A DNA stretch of 64,000 nt, taken from the NCBI RefSeq assembly GCF_011395035.1, contig NZ_CP024768.1, positions 2,331,286-2,395,285 of the forward strand. Direction: 5' to 3'. The notes under the pieces were generated by a model, which was given only the letters and a program-made list of their open reading frames with translations, had not been told where the DNA came from and searched no databases. The stretch comes from Pantoea cypripedii (GTDB lineage Bacteria > Pseudomonadota > Gammaproteobacteria > Enterobacterales > Enterobacteriaceae). The translations under genes were made by a program, and so were the position numbers. Positions 34,468 to 43,715 of this stretch are shown here, piece after piece. The first letter of the stretch is position 1, and the number at the start of each line of letters is the position of its first letter.

Positions 34468-35826
34468 ATGATCGTAAAAACCCTCGCTCTGAATTATACG
34501 CCGGATACGCTGCCGCAGCTTTTTTCCCCTCTTGCTCATCAGCCGTGGGCGATGTTGCTGACCTCGGGTCACGCCGATCATGCGGATAACCGTTTCGATA
34601 TTATGACCGCCGACCCGCTCGTTACCCTGGTGACCCGTGGCCCCGCGACAGAAATTACCCAGCAGGATAGCACGCGCTGTTCCGCCGAAGACCCGCTCAC
34701 GCTGGTACAACGCTATTGTGATGCCCTCGGTGTGCAGCCTGCTTTTGCGGCAGATTTGCCCTTCCAGGGGGGGGCGATCGGTTTATTTGGTTACGATCTG
34801 GGGCGTCGTTTCGAACAGCTGCCACAGCTGGCGCAAAACGATCTCAACACCCCGGATATGGCGGTGGGCATTTATGACTGGGCGTTGATTGCCGACCATC
34901 ATCAACGTAAGTTGACGCTGGTCGCACTGGATGATCCTGACGCGCGCTGGCAATGGTTACAGGCGCAAACCGCGCCGGTGGTGCCACCTTTTGCCCTCAC
35001 CAGCGACTGGCAATCCAATCTGAGTTTTGATGATTACGCCCGGCGCTTTGCCGCCGTACAGGCTTATATTCAGGCCGGTGACTGCTACCAGGTCAACCTG
35101 GCCCAGCGTTTCCAGGCCAGTTATCGCGGTGATGAATGGCAGGCGTTTCAGCGCCTGAATGACGCTAATCGCGCCCCCTTCAGCGCCTTTTTGCGCTTGC
35201 CGGAAAGCGCCATTCTTAGCCTGTCCCCGGAACGTTTCCTTTCTCTGCAACAACGGGTGATTGAGACCCGGCCAATCAAAGGCACTCGCCCGCGCATGGC
35301 CGACCCGCAAGCCGATCACCAGCAGGCGCTGGAACTGGCCAGCGCTGAGAAAGATCGTGCTGAGAACCTGATGATTGTTGATCTGCTGCGGAATGATATT
35401 GGCCGCGTCGCCGAACCGGGTAGCGTTAGCGTACCCGAGCTTTTTGTGGTGGAACCTTTCCCTGCGGTGCATCATCTGGTCAGCACGGTGCGGGCGCAGT
35501 TACCGGCGCGGCTTTCCGCCACTGACCTGTTACGCGCTTGTTTTCCCGGTGGATCCATCACCGGCGCACCAAAAATCCGTGCGATGGAGATCATCGAAGA
35601 ACTCGAACCGCATCGCCGTAACGCCTGGTGTGGCAGTATTGGTTATCTCAGCCTGTGCGGGCGCATGGATACCAGCATCACTATTCGTACCCTGATCGCC
35701 GAAAACCAGCAGTTGTACTGCGCGGCGGGCGGCGGGCTGGTTGCTGACAGCGCCGTCGCGGCGGAGTATCAGGAAACGCTGCACAAAGTGAATCGTATTT
35801 TGCCCAGCCTGCGGGAGCCATTTTAA
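34468..35826 (+). CDS. pabB: Aminodeoxychorismate synthase component I
   Basis: Makes 4-amino-4-deoxychorismate from chorismate with ammonia from PabA, toward p-aminobenzoate and folate. The 452-residue protein (E. coli 453) has the chorismate-binding domain with IETRPIKGTRPR (the PIKGT nucleophile-lysine motif), ENLMIVDLLRNDIGRV and FPGGSITGAPK. nudL starts one base after its stop, so translation is probably coupled. Confidence 0.95.
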   Translation: MIVKTLALNYTPDTLPQLFSPLAHQPWAMLLTSGHADHADNRFDIMTADPLVTLVTRGPATEITQQDSTRCSAEDPLTLVQRYCDALGVQPAFAADLPFQGGAIGLFGYDLGRRFEQLPQLAQNDLNTPDMAVGIYDWALIADHHQRKLTLVALDDPDARWQWLQAQTAPVVPPFALTSDWQSNLSFDDYARRFAAVQAYIQAGDCYQVNLAQRFQASYRGDEWQAFQRLNDANRAPFSAFLRLPESAILSLSPERFLSLQQRVIETRPIKGTRPRMADPQADHQQALELASAEKDRAENLMIVDLLRNDIGRVAEPGSVSVPELFVVEPFPAVHHLVSTVRAQLPARLSATDLLRACFPGGSITGAPKIRAMEIIEELEPHRRNAWCGSIGYLSLCGRMDTSITIRTLIAENQQLYCAAGGGLVADSAVAAEYQETLHKVNRILPSLREPF

Positions 35827-35827
35827 G

Positions 35828-36406
35828 ATGAACGGTGCACTGACCCTCGATCAATTCCTTAGCCGCTTTGTGTTGCAACCTCCGCTGGTTGCGGCGAAAA
35901 GTGTGATCAACGGTCGGCGCGCCGCCGTCCTGGTCCCCTTGATTGACGCTGCCGAGCCGGGCTTGTTGCTGACACGTCGCGCTTCCCATCTGCGCAAACA
36001 TGCGGGTCAGGTGGCTTTCCCAGGCGGTATGCAGGATGCCACCGATGATTCTCTGATCCACACCGCCCTGCGCGAGGCGCAGGAAGAGGTGGGGATTCAC
36101 CCCGATCAGGTGCAGGTGGTGGGCGTGTTGCCTGCGGTGATCAGCAGCACCGGTTTCGCCGTGACACCTGTAGTGGGCATCATTCCTGCCGGGCTGCCGC
36201 TCAGCATCAATCCGGACGAAGTCGAAAGTACCTTTGCCATGCCACTGGCCGAGGCATTGCGCCTCAGTCGTTACAGCGATTTGACGCTGCGTCGGGGTCA
36301 TCGCCAGCATCAGGTGTGGCTTTCCTGGTATGAAGATTATTTTATCTGGGGCATGACCGCAGGCATCATTCGCGCGCTTGGTCAGCAAATCGCCCTCCCC
36401 GTCTGA
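35828..36406 (+). CDS. nudL: Nudix hydrolase NudL
   Basis: Predicted CoA pyrophosphohydrolase, 192 residues (same as E. coli). The UPF0035 signature LLTRRASHLRKHAGQVAFPGG precedes a full Nudix box: GG-MQDATDD-(x)5-ALREAQEEVGI with the metal-binding REAQEE. It is coupled to pabB (one-base gap). A perfect ATTGCCGG/CCGGCAAT repeat lies after it at 36444-36469 without a T-run. Confidence 0.92.
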   Translation: MNGALTLDQFLSRFVLQPPLVAAKSVINGRRAAVLVPLIDAAEPGLLLTRRASHLRKHAGQVAFPGGMQDATDDSLIHTALREAQEEVGIHPDQVQVVGVLPAVISSTGFAVTPVVGIIPAGLPLSINPDEVESTFAMPLAEALRLSRYSDLTLRRGHRQHQVWLSWYEDYFIWGMTAGIIRALGQQIALPV

Positions 36407-36602
36407 TTTATCTCCCTCTGGCAGGGTTGCTTGCCATTCTGTCATTGCCGGTTTTAGCCACCGGCAATGGATAACTATTTCTGTGTTGTATAATTAGTTT
36501 ATTTCATGCGAAAAGCTGCTCCTGTCGCAGCACCTGCGATTACTATTAGCCGCATAAAACGGCCTGTGCCGTACTAAATAAGATTTGTGAGGAGTGTCAC
36601 CG

Positions 36603-37967
36603 GTGATTAGTGTTTTTGACATGTTCAAAGTGGGCATCGGCCCATCCAGTTCGCATACCGTCGGCCCGATGAAAGCGGGTAAACAGTTTGTCGATCTGCT
36701 GGCCGAGCAGGGTAAGTTGCAGGATGTCACGCGCGTTGCGGTCGATGTCTATGGCTCCCTGTCACTCACTGGCAAAGGTCACCATACCGATATCGCCATC
36801 ATTATGGGTCTGGCCGGTGCCGCGCCCGCTACCGTTGATATCGATAGCATCCCGGCCTTTATTCAGGATGTCGAACAGCGCGAGCGTCTGCTGCTGGCGA
36901 ACGGTGCGCATGAGGTGGATTTCCCGCGTGAAGGTGGCATGGTGTTTCGTAGCGAAAACCTGTCATTGCATGAAAATGGCCTGACGCTGTTCGCCTTTGC
37001 CGGTGACCTGCTGATCCTCAGCAAAACCTATTATTCCATCGGCGGCGGTTTTATCGTCGATGAAGAACATTTTGGTCAATCGGTGCTGGATCAGGTCTCA
37101 GTTCCCTGGCCGTTCCACTCTGCCAAAGATTTGCTGAGCCACTGTCGCGAGAGTGGCTTGTCCCTGTCTGGTCTGGTGATGAAAAATGAGCTGGCGCTGC
37201 ACAGTCGTGAGGAAATCTACAGCTACTTTGCTCATGTCTGGCAGACCATGCAGGCGTGTATCGATCGTGGCCTGAACACCGAAGGCGTGCTGCCGGGTCC
37301 ATTGCGTGTGCCGCGTCGTGCCGCGTCATTGCGCCGTCTGCTGGTCTCTTCGACCAAACACTCCAACGACCCGATGAATGTTATCGACTGGGTCAATATG
37401 TTTGCACTGGCGGTGAATGAAGAAAATGCCGCCGGTGGGCGCGTGGTTACCGCCCCCACCAACGGTGCCTGTGGCATCGTGCCCGCCGTGCTGGCCTACT
37501 ACGATCATTTTATTGAAAACGTCACGCCGGATATTTACATCCGCTATTTCCTCGCCTCGGGTGCCATCGGCGTGCTGTATAAAATGAACGCGTCGATTTC
37601 CGGTGCTGAAGTGGGTTGTCAGGGTGAAGTGGGCGTCGCCTGTTCCATGGCGGCGGCTGGTCTGGCGGAGCTGCTGGGTGCCAGCCCGGAGCAGGTCTGC
37701 GTTGCTGCTGAAATCGGCATGGAACATAACCTGGGTCTGACCTGTGACCCGGTCGCAGGTCAGGTGCAGGTGCCCTGCATTGAGCGTAACGCCATTGCCT
37801 CCGTCAAAGCCATCAACGCTGCCCGTATGGCGCTGCGTCGCACCAGCGAACCGCGCGTCTCGCTCGATAAGGTGATCGAAACCATGTACGAGACCGGCAA
37901 AGATATGAACGCCAAATATCGGGAAACCTCACGCGGCGGCCTTGCCATCAAGGTGCAGTGCGACTAA
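36603..37967 (+). CDS. sdaA: L-serine deaminase I
   Basis: Fe-S enzyme converting L-serine to pyruvate and ammonia. GTG at 36603 is chosen: GAGGAG is about nine bases upstream and the protein begins MISVFDMFKVGIGPSSSHT, 454 residues, the exact E. coli length; another GTG at 36594 is too close to the ribosome site. Fe-S ligand cysteines are likely those in GACGIVP, EVGCQGEVGVACSM and VPCIERN. A TATAAT box at 36489-36494 may be its promoter. Confidence 0.95.
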   Translation: MISVFDMFKVGIGPSSSHTVGPMKAGKQFVDLLAEQGKLQDVTRVAVDVYGSLSLTGKGHHTDIAIIMGLAGAAPATVDIDSIPAFIQDVEQRERLLLANGAHEVDFPREGGMVFRSENLSLHENGLTLFAFAGDLLILSKTYYSIGGGFIVDEEHFGQSVLDQVSVPWPFHSAKDLLSHCRESGLSLSGLVMKNELALHSREEIYSYFAHVWQTMQACIDRGLNTEGVLPGPLRVPRRAASLRRLLVSSTKHSNDPMNVIDWVNMFALAVNEENAAGGRVVTAPTNGACGIVPAVLAYYDHFIENVTPDIYIRYFLASGAIGVLYKMNASISGAEVGCQGEVGVACSMAAAGLAELLGASPEQVCVAAEIGMEHNLGLTCDPVAGQVQVPCIERNAIASVKAINAARMALRRTSEPRVSLDKVIETMYETGKDMNAKYRETSRGGLAIKVQCD

Positions 37968-38074
37968 TTCCCCCTCTGACGCAGCAGCTTGCTTCGGTGC
38001 GCAAAAAAACACCGATTGAACTTTTTTATGCAACTGCTGCTACCTCCGTCTGGTTAAACCAGATAGAGTGATTT

Positions 38075-38107
38075 ACACGCGGCCCTCGTTGGCCGCGTTG
38101 CTTTTTC
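38075..38107 (+). terminator. Terminator of sdaA
   Basis: ACGCGGCC, loop CTCGTT, GGCCGCGT followed by TGCTTTTTC, about 110 bases after the sdaA stop. Confidence 0.8.
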
Positions 38108-38210
38108 AGTACCGCTTTTTTTCCTGAGCCGTGCTAAACCTGGCCGCCGCTATGCCGATAACTTATACGTTACTTTGGCTTTATTCTTAGTCCTTGCAAG
38201 GTGGTTACTG

Positions 38211-39773
38211 ATGCTCATAGCCCAGCAATTTGTTGGTCAATTTCGCCGTAAGCGTTTGCTTATCGCGTTAGTGATCGCCGCGCTGGTATTAATTCTCACG
38301 CTGACTTTTCGTTATATCGAAGAGAAGTCACGTATTGAGCAGCAGTCACTGGATTTTGCATCACGCGCCATCGAACGTTTTGATCGCATGTTTTCACCGC
38401 TGGATGTTTCCGCCAATAACACCCTGGGATTGGTTGGCGTACCCTGCCCTGAAGTGCGCTTTCCACTGATTGAAAAAATCGCCGCGCTACAAACGGTGCG
38501 ATCGATACAGCTGGTGCAGGATGACACCCTGTATTGTTCCAGCATCTATGGCCCGAGTCATATCCCCTTTAGTCTTACCTACCCCGAACTGGCGATTAAT
38601 AATCAGCGCATGATGCTGACCACCGATGATTATCTTTTAAAAGGTTCCCCGGTGCTTTTGCTCTGGACGCCCAAGTCGCTGGACAACCGCGAAGGTTTAC
38701 TTCAGGTGATTAATATCGAACTGATGACCAATTATCTGCTGGAACCACAGTTGCCGTGGGTGGAACGCGCCATTTTCAACGTTGGCGGCCAGAGTCTGGA
38801 ATATGGCAATCCGCTGATTGAGCCGACCGTGCCGTCCGAGGATGAAGTGGCCTACGACCAGGCATCCCTGCGTTACCCTTACACCATCACCCTGTATGGC
38901 CCCTCGCCCGCCCGTCTGGCACTGAGTACCCTGCCCTCGCAGTTACCGCTGGCGGTGCTGCTGAGCCTGTTGATGGGGTATATCGTCTGGCTGGCTACCG
39001 CTAACCGTATGAGCCTCAGCTGGCAAATTAGTTATGGCATCACCGCCAATGAATTTATGGTCTATTGTCAGCCGCTGATTAATGCCAAAAGTGGCGAATG
39101 TGATGGTATCGAATTGCTGCTGCGCTGGCATAATCCGCGCCAGGGCTGGATCGCTCCCGATGTATTTATTCCGCTGGCCGAGCGGCAAAACTTAATTGCC
39201 CCACTGACGCGTTTTGTCATCGCCAAAGTGGTGGATGAGCTACCGAATCTGCCACGCTGTCCCTCCTTCCACATCGCCATTAATGTGGCTGCCAGCCATT
39301 TCCACGACCGGGCGATTGTCGAGGATTTGCAACGCATCTGGTGGCCGGCCAATCCGCTGCCGGGACTGGTGGTGGAATTGACCGAGCGCGATGCTTTACC
39401 CATCATTGATCAGTCGGTGGTTGCCCAGCTGCATGAAATTGGCGTCAGGCTAGCGATTGATGATTTCGGTACCGGGCACAGCTCGCTGGCCTATCTGAAA
39501 GACCTCAAGCCGGATGTACTCAAGATCGATAAGATCTTTACCGCCGCCATCGGCACCGACGCCATTAACGCGACCGTCACGGATATGGTGATTTCACTGG
39601 CACAGCGTCTGAATATCGCGCTGGTGGCGGAGGGCGTGGAGACGGCGGAACAGGCGCATTATCTGCGCGAACGTGGGGTGGATCATTTACAGGGTTACTT
39701 CTATGCCCGACCCATGCCGATCGAAGATTTCCCTGACTGGCTGGAACAACATCAGGCACAGTTAAGCGCATAA
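38211..39773 (+). CDS. pdeD: Cyclic-di-GMP phosphodiesterase PdeD (CSS-EAL)
   Basis: Inner-membrane protein degrading cyclic di-GMP, controlled by periplasmic thiol state in this family. ATG at 38211 follows AAGGTGG and gives 520 residues. One N-terminal membrane helix, then a periplasmic CSS domain with cysteines in GVPCPEV and YCSSIYG, a second helix (PLAVLLSLLMGYIVWLA, about 240-260), then EAL domain. The EAL motif reads ELLLRW; DDFGTGHSSLAYLKDLKPD and AEGVETAEQ are intact, so catalysis is likely. E. coli name yoaD; position downstream of sdaA is conserved. Confidence 0.92.
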   Translation: MLIAQQFVGQFRRKRLLIALVIAALVLILTLTFRYIEEKSRIEQQSLDFASRAIERFDRMFSPLDVSANNTLGLVGVPCPEVRFPLIEKIAALQTVRSIQLVQDDTLYCSSIYGPSHIPFSLTYPELAINNQRMMLTTDDYLLKGSPVLLLWTPKSLDNREGLLQVINIELMTNYLLEPQLPWVERAIFNVGGQSLEYGNPLIEPTVPSEDEVAYDQASLRYPYTITLYGPSPARLALSTLPSQLPLAVLLSLLMGYIVWLATANRMSLSWQISYGITANEFMVYCQPLINAKSGECDGIELLLRWHNPRQGWIAPDVFIPLAERQNLIAPLTRFVIAKVVDELPNLPRCPSFHIAINVAASHFHDRAIVEDLQRIWWPANPLPGLVVELTERDALPIIDQSVVAQLHEIGVRLAIDDFGTGHSSLAYLKDLKPDVLKIDKIFTAAIGTDAINATVTDMVISLAQRLNIALVAEGVETAEQAHYLRERGVDHLQGYFYARPMPIEDFPDWLEQHQAQLSA

Positions 39774-39802
39774 AAAACGGCACCCGCAGGTGCCGTTTGG
39801 TT
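39772..39802. terminator. Bidirectional terminator pdeD / yoaE
   Basis: AACGGCACC, loop CGCA, GGTGCCGTT with an A-run before and TTGGTTTTAT after, between convergent genes. Confidence 0.85.
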
Positions 39803-41365
39803 TTATGCTTCTTCTTCCTCATCGTGCGGTCGATCGCGGGTCACACGAACCAAATCCACCCGATAATCTGTCGCTTCGATAATCTGGAAATGTAACGGCG
39901 GCAGATCAATCACCTCGCCCGGCACCGGCAGCTGGCCTTTCTGATCGATCAACAGACCCGCCAGTGACGCGTGGTCATCTTCTGCTTTCACCAGCTCATG
40001 ATAATCAAGCAGCTGTTGCAGGGAGTGTAAATCGGTTCCCCCTTTCACCAGCCAGCCATCACCATCAACGATAATGTCCGGGGTTTCATCTTCGTCAGGG
40101 AATTCACCGGCAATCGCCTCAAGCACGTCAAGCGGGGTAATCAAACCCTGCACCACGCCGAATTCGTTGGTGACGATAACAAAGCTGCCCTTGGCACGAC
40201 GCAGCACGCCTAACAGGTTGATCGGGTCCAGCGTTTCCGGCACCACAATCGGCGGCGTATTGGCAGCGAAAGTGGCCACATCCATGCCGTGCTCCAGCGC
40301 GACCAGCAATTCTTTGGCACGCACCACACCGATGATCTCATCCAGTTCACCGCGACACACCGGGAACAGGCTGTGCGGCGTATCCAGCAATTGAATGCGG
40401 ATTTCGTCCAGCGGACGCTCCACATCCACCCAGGAGATTTCACCCCGTGGCGTCATGATGCTGCGAATCGAACGCTGTGCCAGCGTCAGCACGCCGTTGA
40501 TCATATAGCGCTCTTCATCTTTAAAGGCTTCCTGCGGCAGAGCCTCCACCAGCGCTGACTCTTCGGTGCTGGCGGCTTGCTTACGCTGACGCCCGCCCAT
40601 CAGACGCAGAATCGCTTCTGCGGTACGCTCACGCATCGGACGATGCGCCTGATGACGAATAAAGTTACGGCGCGCAATCTGGTTAAACAGCTCGATCAGA
40701 ATCGAGAAGCCAATCGCGGCATACAGGTAACCTTTCGGAATATGGAAACCAAAGCCTTCTGCCATCAGCGACAGGCCGATCATCAACAGGAAGCTGAGGC
40801 ACAGCACCACCACGGTGGGATGCGCGTTAACAAAACGCGTCAGCGGTTTCGAGGCCAGCAGCATCACACCCATGGCGATCACCACCGCCGTCATCATTAT
40901 CGGCAGATGGTTCACCATTCCCACGGCGGTAATCACTGCATCCAGTGAGAACACCGCGTCGAGCACCACAATCTGCGTCACCACGGCCCAGAAACTGGCA
41001 TAGCTACGATTGCCCTGATGTTCCAGATGGCGGTTCTCCAGCCGTTCGTGTAGTTCCATGGTTGCCTTGAACAACAGGAAGACACCACCCGCCAGCAGAA
41101 TTAAATCGCGCCCGGAAAAGCTGAAATCGCCTACGCTGAATAGGGGTCGCGTCAATGTCACCATCCAGGAGATGAGTGACAGCAGGCCAAGTCGCATAAC
41201 CAGGGCCAGCGACAGACCGATCAGACGCGCTTTATCGCGCTGCTTCGGTGGCAGTTTGTCCGCCAGAATCGCGATAAAAACCAGGTTATCGATGCCGAGA
41301 ACAATCTCCAGCACGATCAGCGTCAGCAAACCCGCCCAGATTGAGGGGTCGAAGAGAAATTCCAT
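39803..41365 (-). CDS. yoaE: TerC/CorC-type inner-membrane protein YoaE
   Basis: A 520-residue protein with a TerC-type membrane domain of about seven helices (IVLEIVLGIDNLVFIAILA with the conserved Asp; VVLDAVFSLDAVITAVG) followed by two CBS domains and a CorC/HlyC C-terminal domain. Related proteins export manganese or other metals; YoaE itself is reported as a UPF0053 protein of uncertain function. Start is ATG 41365, with AAGGAG seven bases upstream, and overlaps the stop of a 51-codon upstream ORF (TGATG), suggesting translational coupling. Confidence 0.93.
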   Translation of the reverse strand: MEFLFDPSIWAGLLTLIVLEIVLGIDNLVFIAILADKLPPKQRDKARLIGLSLALVMRLGLLSLISWMVTLTRPLFSVGDFSFSGRDLILLAGGVFLLFKATMELHERLENRHLEHQGNRSYASFWAVVTQIVVLDAVFSLDAVITAVGMVNHLPIMMTAVVIAMGVMLLASKPLTRFVNAHPTVVVLCLSFLLMIGLSLMAEGFGFHIPKGYLYAAIGFSILIELFNQIARRNFIRHQAHRPMRERTAEAILRLMGGRQRKQAASTEESALVEALPQEAFKDEERYMINGVLTLAQRSIRSIMTPRGEISWVDVERPLDEIRIQLLDTPHSLFPVCRGELDEIIGVVRAKELLVALEHGMDVATFAANTPPIVVPETLDPINLLGVLRRAKGSFVIVTNEFGVVQGLITPLDVLEAIAGEFPDEDETPDIIVDGDGWLVKGGTDLHSLQQLLDYHELVKAEDDHASLAGLLIDQKGQLPVPGEVIDLPPLHFQIIEATDYRVDLVRVTRDRPHDEEEEA

Positions 41366-41520
41366 CAATGACTCCTTACCAGGGAAATGGGTGCACGCGA
41401 TCGGGCCTGCGCAATGAAGCGAGACAGCAGATCGTTAACGGATTGGATAACGCCGGAAGGCGTGAAAGCTTGCGCCAGCTGGCGCGGAGAAAGTGTGAAG
41501 CGACGTCGGTGACGGTCCAT
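41365..41520 (-). CDS. Small upstream ORF in the yoaE leader (yoaL-like position)
   Basis: A 51-codon ORF beginning MDRHRRRFTLSPRQLAQAF and ending SLVRSH; its TGA overlaps the yoaE ATG as TGATG. The peptide is strongly basic (nine Arg) and has no membrane segment. An in-frame TAG lies four codons before the ATG, so ATG 41520 is the only good start; the ribosome site is poor. I recall a small ORF, yoaL, reported in the same place in E. coli; the sequences were not compared. It may control yoaE translation rather than act as a protein. Confidence 0.55.
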   Translation of the reverse strand: MDRHRRRFTLSPRQLAQAFTPSGVIQSVNDLLSRFIAQARSRAPISLVRSH

Positions 41521-41677
41521 AAAGGTGAGCTAAAGCCCGGTACTCCTGAGGAATAAACAGAACGTTAATGTATCAGTTACATTTCTGGCGTCAAAAAATT
41601 TTCTTACATTTACAAACAGTAACAGCCTGAAAGAAGGAGAGATAAAAGCACAAATTAACCCCGTTACGCTCTCAATA

Positions 41678-41693
41678 ACTGACAAACATCACA
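41678..41693 (+). promoter_or_regulatory. CRP-like site upstream of manX
   Basis: ACTGA-N6-TCACA: the right half is perfect and the left half is degenerate against TGTGA-N6-TCACA. E. coli manXYZ is CRP-activated. Confidence 0.45.
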
Positions 41694-41697
41694 TAAA

Positions 41698-41721
41698 TTA
41701 TTTTTTCACTCACTAAAATAA
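41698..41721. promoter_or_regulatory. Mlc/NagC-like operator upstream of manX
   Basis: Perfect inverted repeat TTATTTT-N10-AAAATAA immediately next to the CRP-like site. Mlc and NagC operators are AT-rich repeats of this kind, and manXYZ is repressed by Mlc in E. coli. The factor is inferred. Confidence 0.5.
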
Positions 41722-41875
41722 ATCGCGACCTTATCGCTGTGCAGCGGAAAGTTTTGGCTTATTAATCGATGCTTTGCTTCATCCTGGCCTAAAACAATCC
41801 ACATGAACTAACAACGGTAATTTTCATCGATTCCCGGCGAAGCCAGAGAATCTCTCATGCGAACGGAGGTAGCAA

Positions 41876-42838
41876 GTGACCATTGCTATTGTAATTGGTA
41901 CACATGGCTGGGCGGCAGAACAACTGCTAAAAACAGCAGAAATGCTGTTGGGTGAGCAGGAAAATGTCGGATGGATTGATTTCGTTCCCGGCGAAAATGC
42001 AGAAACGCTAATAGAAAAGTATCAGGCGCGACTGGCCAATATGGACACCTCAAAAGGTGTACTGTTCCTGGTCGACACCTGGGGTGGCAGTCCCTTCAAC
42101 GCGGCAAGCCGCATCGTGGTAGATAAACCGGATCATGATGTCATCGCCGGTGTCAACATTCCGATGCTGGTGGAAACCCTGATGGGACGGGATGACAATC
42201 CCTCACTGGAGGAGTTAATTCACATCGCGGTCGAAGCCGGTCGTGAAGGCGTGAAAGCGCTGAAAACCGAAACGGCTGAGCCCGCTCCTGCTGCACCGGC
42301 TGCCAAAGCCGCTGCGCAACCGCAAAAACCGCTGGCGCCTGGCGAGCATATGAAGATTGGTCTGGCGCGTATTGATGACCGTCTGATTCATGGCCAGGTC
42401 GCTACCCGCTGGACCAAAGAAACCAACGTCACACGCATCATTGTCGTCAGCGATGAAGTTGCCAACGACCACGTGCGTAAAACGCTGCTAACCCAGGTAG
42501 CACCTCCGGGTGTCACCGCGCATGTGGTGGATGTCGACAAAATGATTCGCGTCTGGAACAACCCGAAATATGGACGGGACCGCGTCATGCTGTTGTTCAC
42601 CAACCCCACCGATGTGGAACGTATTGTTGAACAGGGCGTGGATATCAAATCCGTCAATATTGGCGGGATGGCGTTCCGTCAGGGCAAAACTCAGGTCAAC
42701 AACGCGGTCTCCGTCGATGAAAAGGATATTGCCGCTTTCCGCAAACTCAATGACCGGGGTATTGAACTGGAAGTCCGCAAAGTTTCTAACGACCCGAAAC
42801 TGAAAATGATGGACCTGATTGCGAAGGTAAATCCGTAA
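41876..42838 (+). CDS. manX: Mannose-family PTS EIIAB component
   Basis: Carries the phosphate relay for mannose, glucose, glucosamine and related sugars. GTG at 41876 after GGAGGT is the start, as in E. coli; 320 residues. IIA domain: phospho-His10 in IGTHGWAAEQLL; an Ala/Pro-rich linker at about 133-155; IIB domain with phospho-His172 in RIDDRLIHGQVATRW. First gene of manXYZ, with 61 bases to manY. Confidence 0.96.
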   Translation: MTIAIVIGTHGWAAEQLLKTAEMLLGEQENVGWIDFVPGENAETLIEKYQARLANMDTSKGVLFLVDTWGGSPFNAASRIVVDKPDHDVIAGVNIPMLVETLMGRDDNPSLEELIHIAVEAGREGVKALKTETAEPAPAAPAAKAAAQPQKPLAPGEHMKIGLARIDDRLIHGQVATRWTKETNVTRIIVVSDEVANDHVRKTLLTQVAPPGVTAHVVDVDKMIRVWNNPKYGRDRVMLLFTNPTDVERIVEQGVDIKSVNIGGMAFRQGKTQVNNAVSVDEKDIAAFRKLNDRGIELEVRKVSNDPKLKMMDLIAKVNP

Positions 42839-42899
42839 TTCGCCATCTGCGCCTGCGTACGTGGGCGAAAATTCGTGACCTTTGCTTAGGAGAAATGCA

Positions 42900-43700
42900 A
42901 TGGAGATAACCTCGCTACAAATCGTTTTGATTTTTATTGTGGCCTGTATCGCCGGGATGGGTTCGATTCTTGATGAGTTCCAGTTCCACCGTCCGTTGGT
43001 GGCCTGTACCCTGATTGGTGCGGTGCTCGGCGATATGAAAACCGGCATCATCATCGGTGGTACGCTCGAAATGATTGCACTCGGCTGGATGAACATCGGT
43101 GCCGCCGTGGCCCCCGATGCCGCCCTCGCCTCCATCATCTCAACCATTCTGGTTATTGCCGGTGGTCAGAGCGTCGGTGCCGGTATCGCGCTGGCGATTC
43201 CGCTGGCGGCAGCGGGCCAGGTGCTGACCATTATCGTTCGTACTATCACCGTCGCCTTCCAGCACGCTGCCGATAAAGCGGCGGAGAAAGGTAACCTGTC
43301 GGCGATTTCGTGGATTCACGTTTCTGCTCTGCTGTTGCAGGCGATGCGTATCGCGATTCCTGCGTTAATCGTCGCCATTTCCGTCGGCACCAGTGCGGTA
43401 CACACCCTGCTGAGTTCGATTCCGGAAGTGGTAACCAATGGCCTCAACATCGCCGGTGGCATGATCGTGGTAGTTGGTTATGCGATGGTGATCAACATGA
43501 TGCGCGCTGGCTACCTGATGCCGTTCTTCTACCTCGGCTTCGTGACTGCCGCCTTCACCAACTTCAACCTGGTGGCACTGGGCGTGATTGGTGTGGTAAT
43601 GGCGGTTCTGTATATCCAGCTGGCACCGAAATATAACCGTGTTGCCGGTGCTGCTGCGGCCGGTCCTGCGCAAAACGACCTCGACAACGAACTCGATTAA
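42900..43700 (+). CDS. manY: Mannose-family PTS EIIC component
   Basis: Membrane channel subunit of the mannose permease; also a phage lambda DNA entry factor in E. coli. ATG at 42900 follows AGGAGAAATGC and gives 266 residues, the E. coli length. Hydrophobic throughout, with GMGSILDEFQFHRPLVACTLIG near the N terminus. manZ starts 15 bases after its stop. Confidence 0.95.
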   Translation: MEITSLQIVLIFIVACIAGMGSILDEFQFHRPLVACTLIGAVLGDMKTGIIIGGTLEMIALGWMNIGAAVAPDAALASIISTILVIAGGQSVGAGIALAIPLAAAGQVLTIIVRTITVAFQHAADKAAEKGNLSAISWIHVSALLLQAMRIAIPALIVAISVGTSAVHTLLSSIPEVVTNGLNIAGGMIVVVGYAMVINMMRAGYLMPFFYLGFVTAAFTNFNLVALGVIGVVMAVLYIQLAPKYNRVAGAAAAGPAQNDLDNELD

Positions 43701-43715
43701 GGAACAGGTGACATC

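Larger units (their letters stand above)
41521..41875. other. Divergent control region yoaE / manX
   Basis: About 355 AT-rich bases without a gene apart from the yoaE leader start. Holds the CRP-like and Mlc-like sites for manX and, on the minus strand, the yoaE promoter, which I could not fix. Confidence 0.5.

Noticed and set aside
41366..41560. yybP-ykoY manganese riboswitch in the yoaE leader
   Set aside because: Other TerC-type genes have one, but the conserved loops are not seen here; the region is better explained by a small coding ORF.
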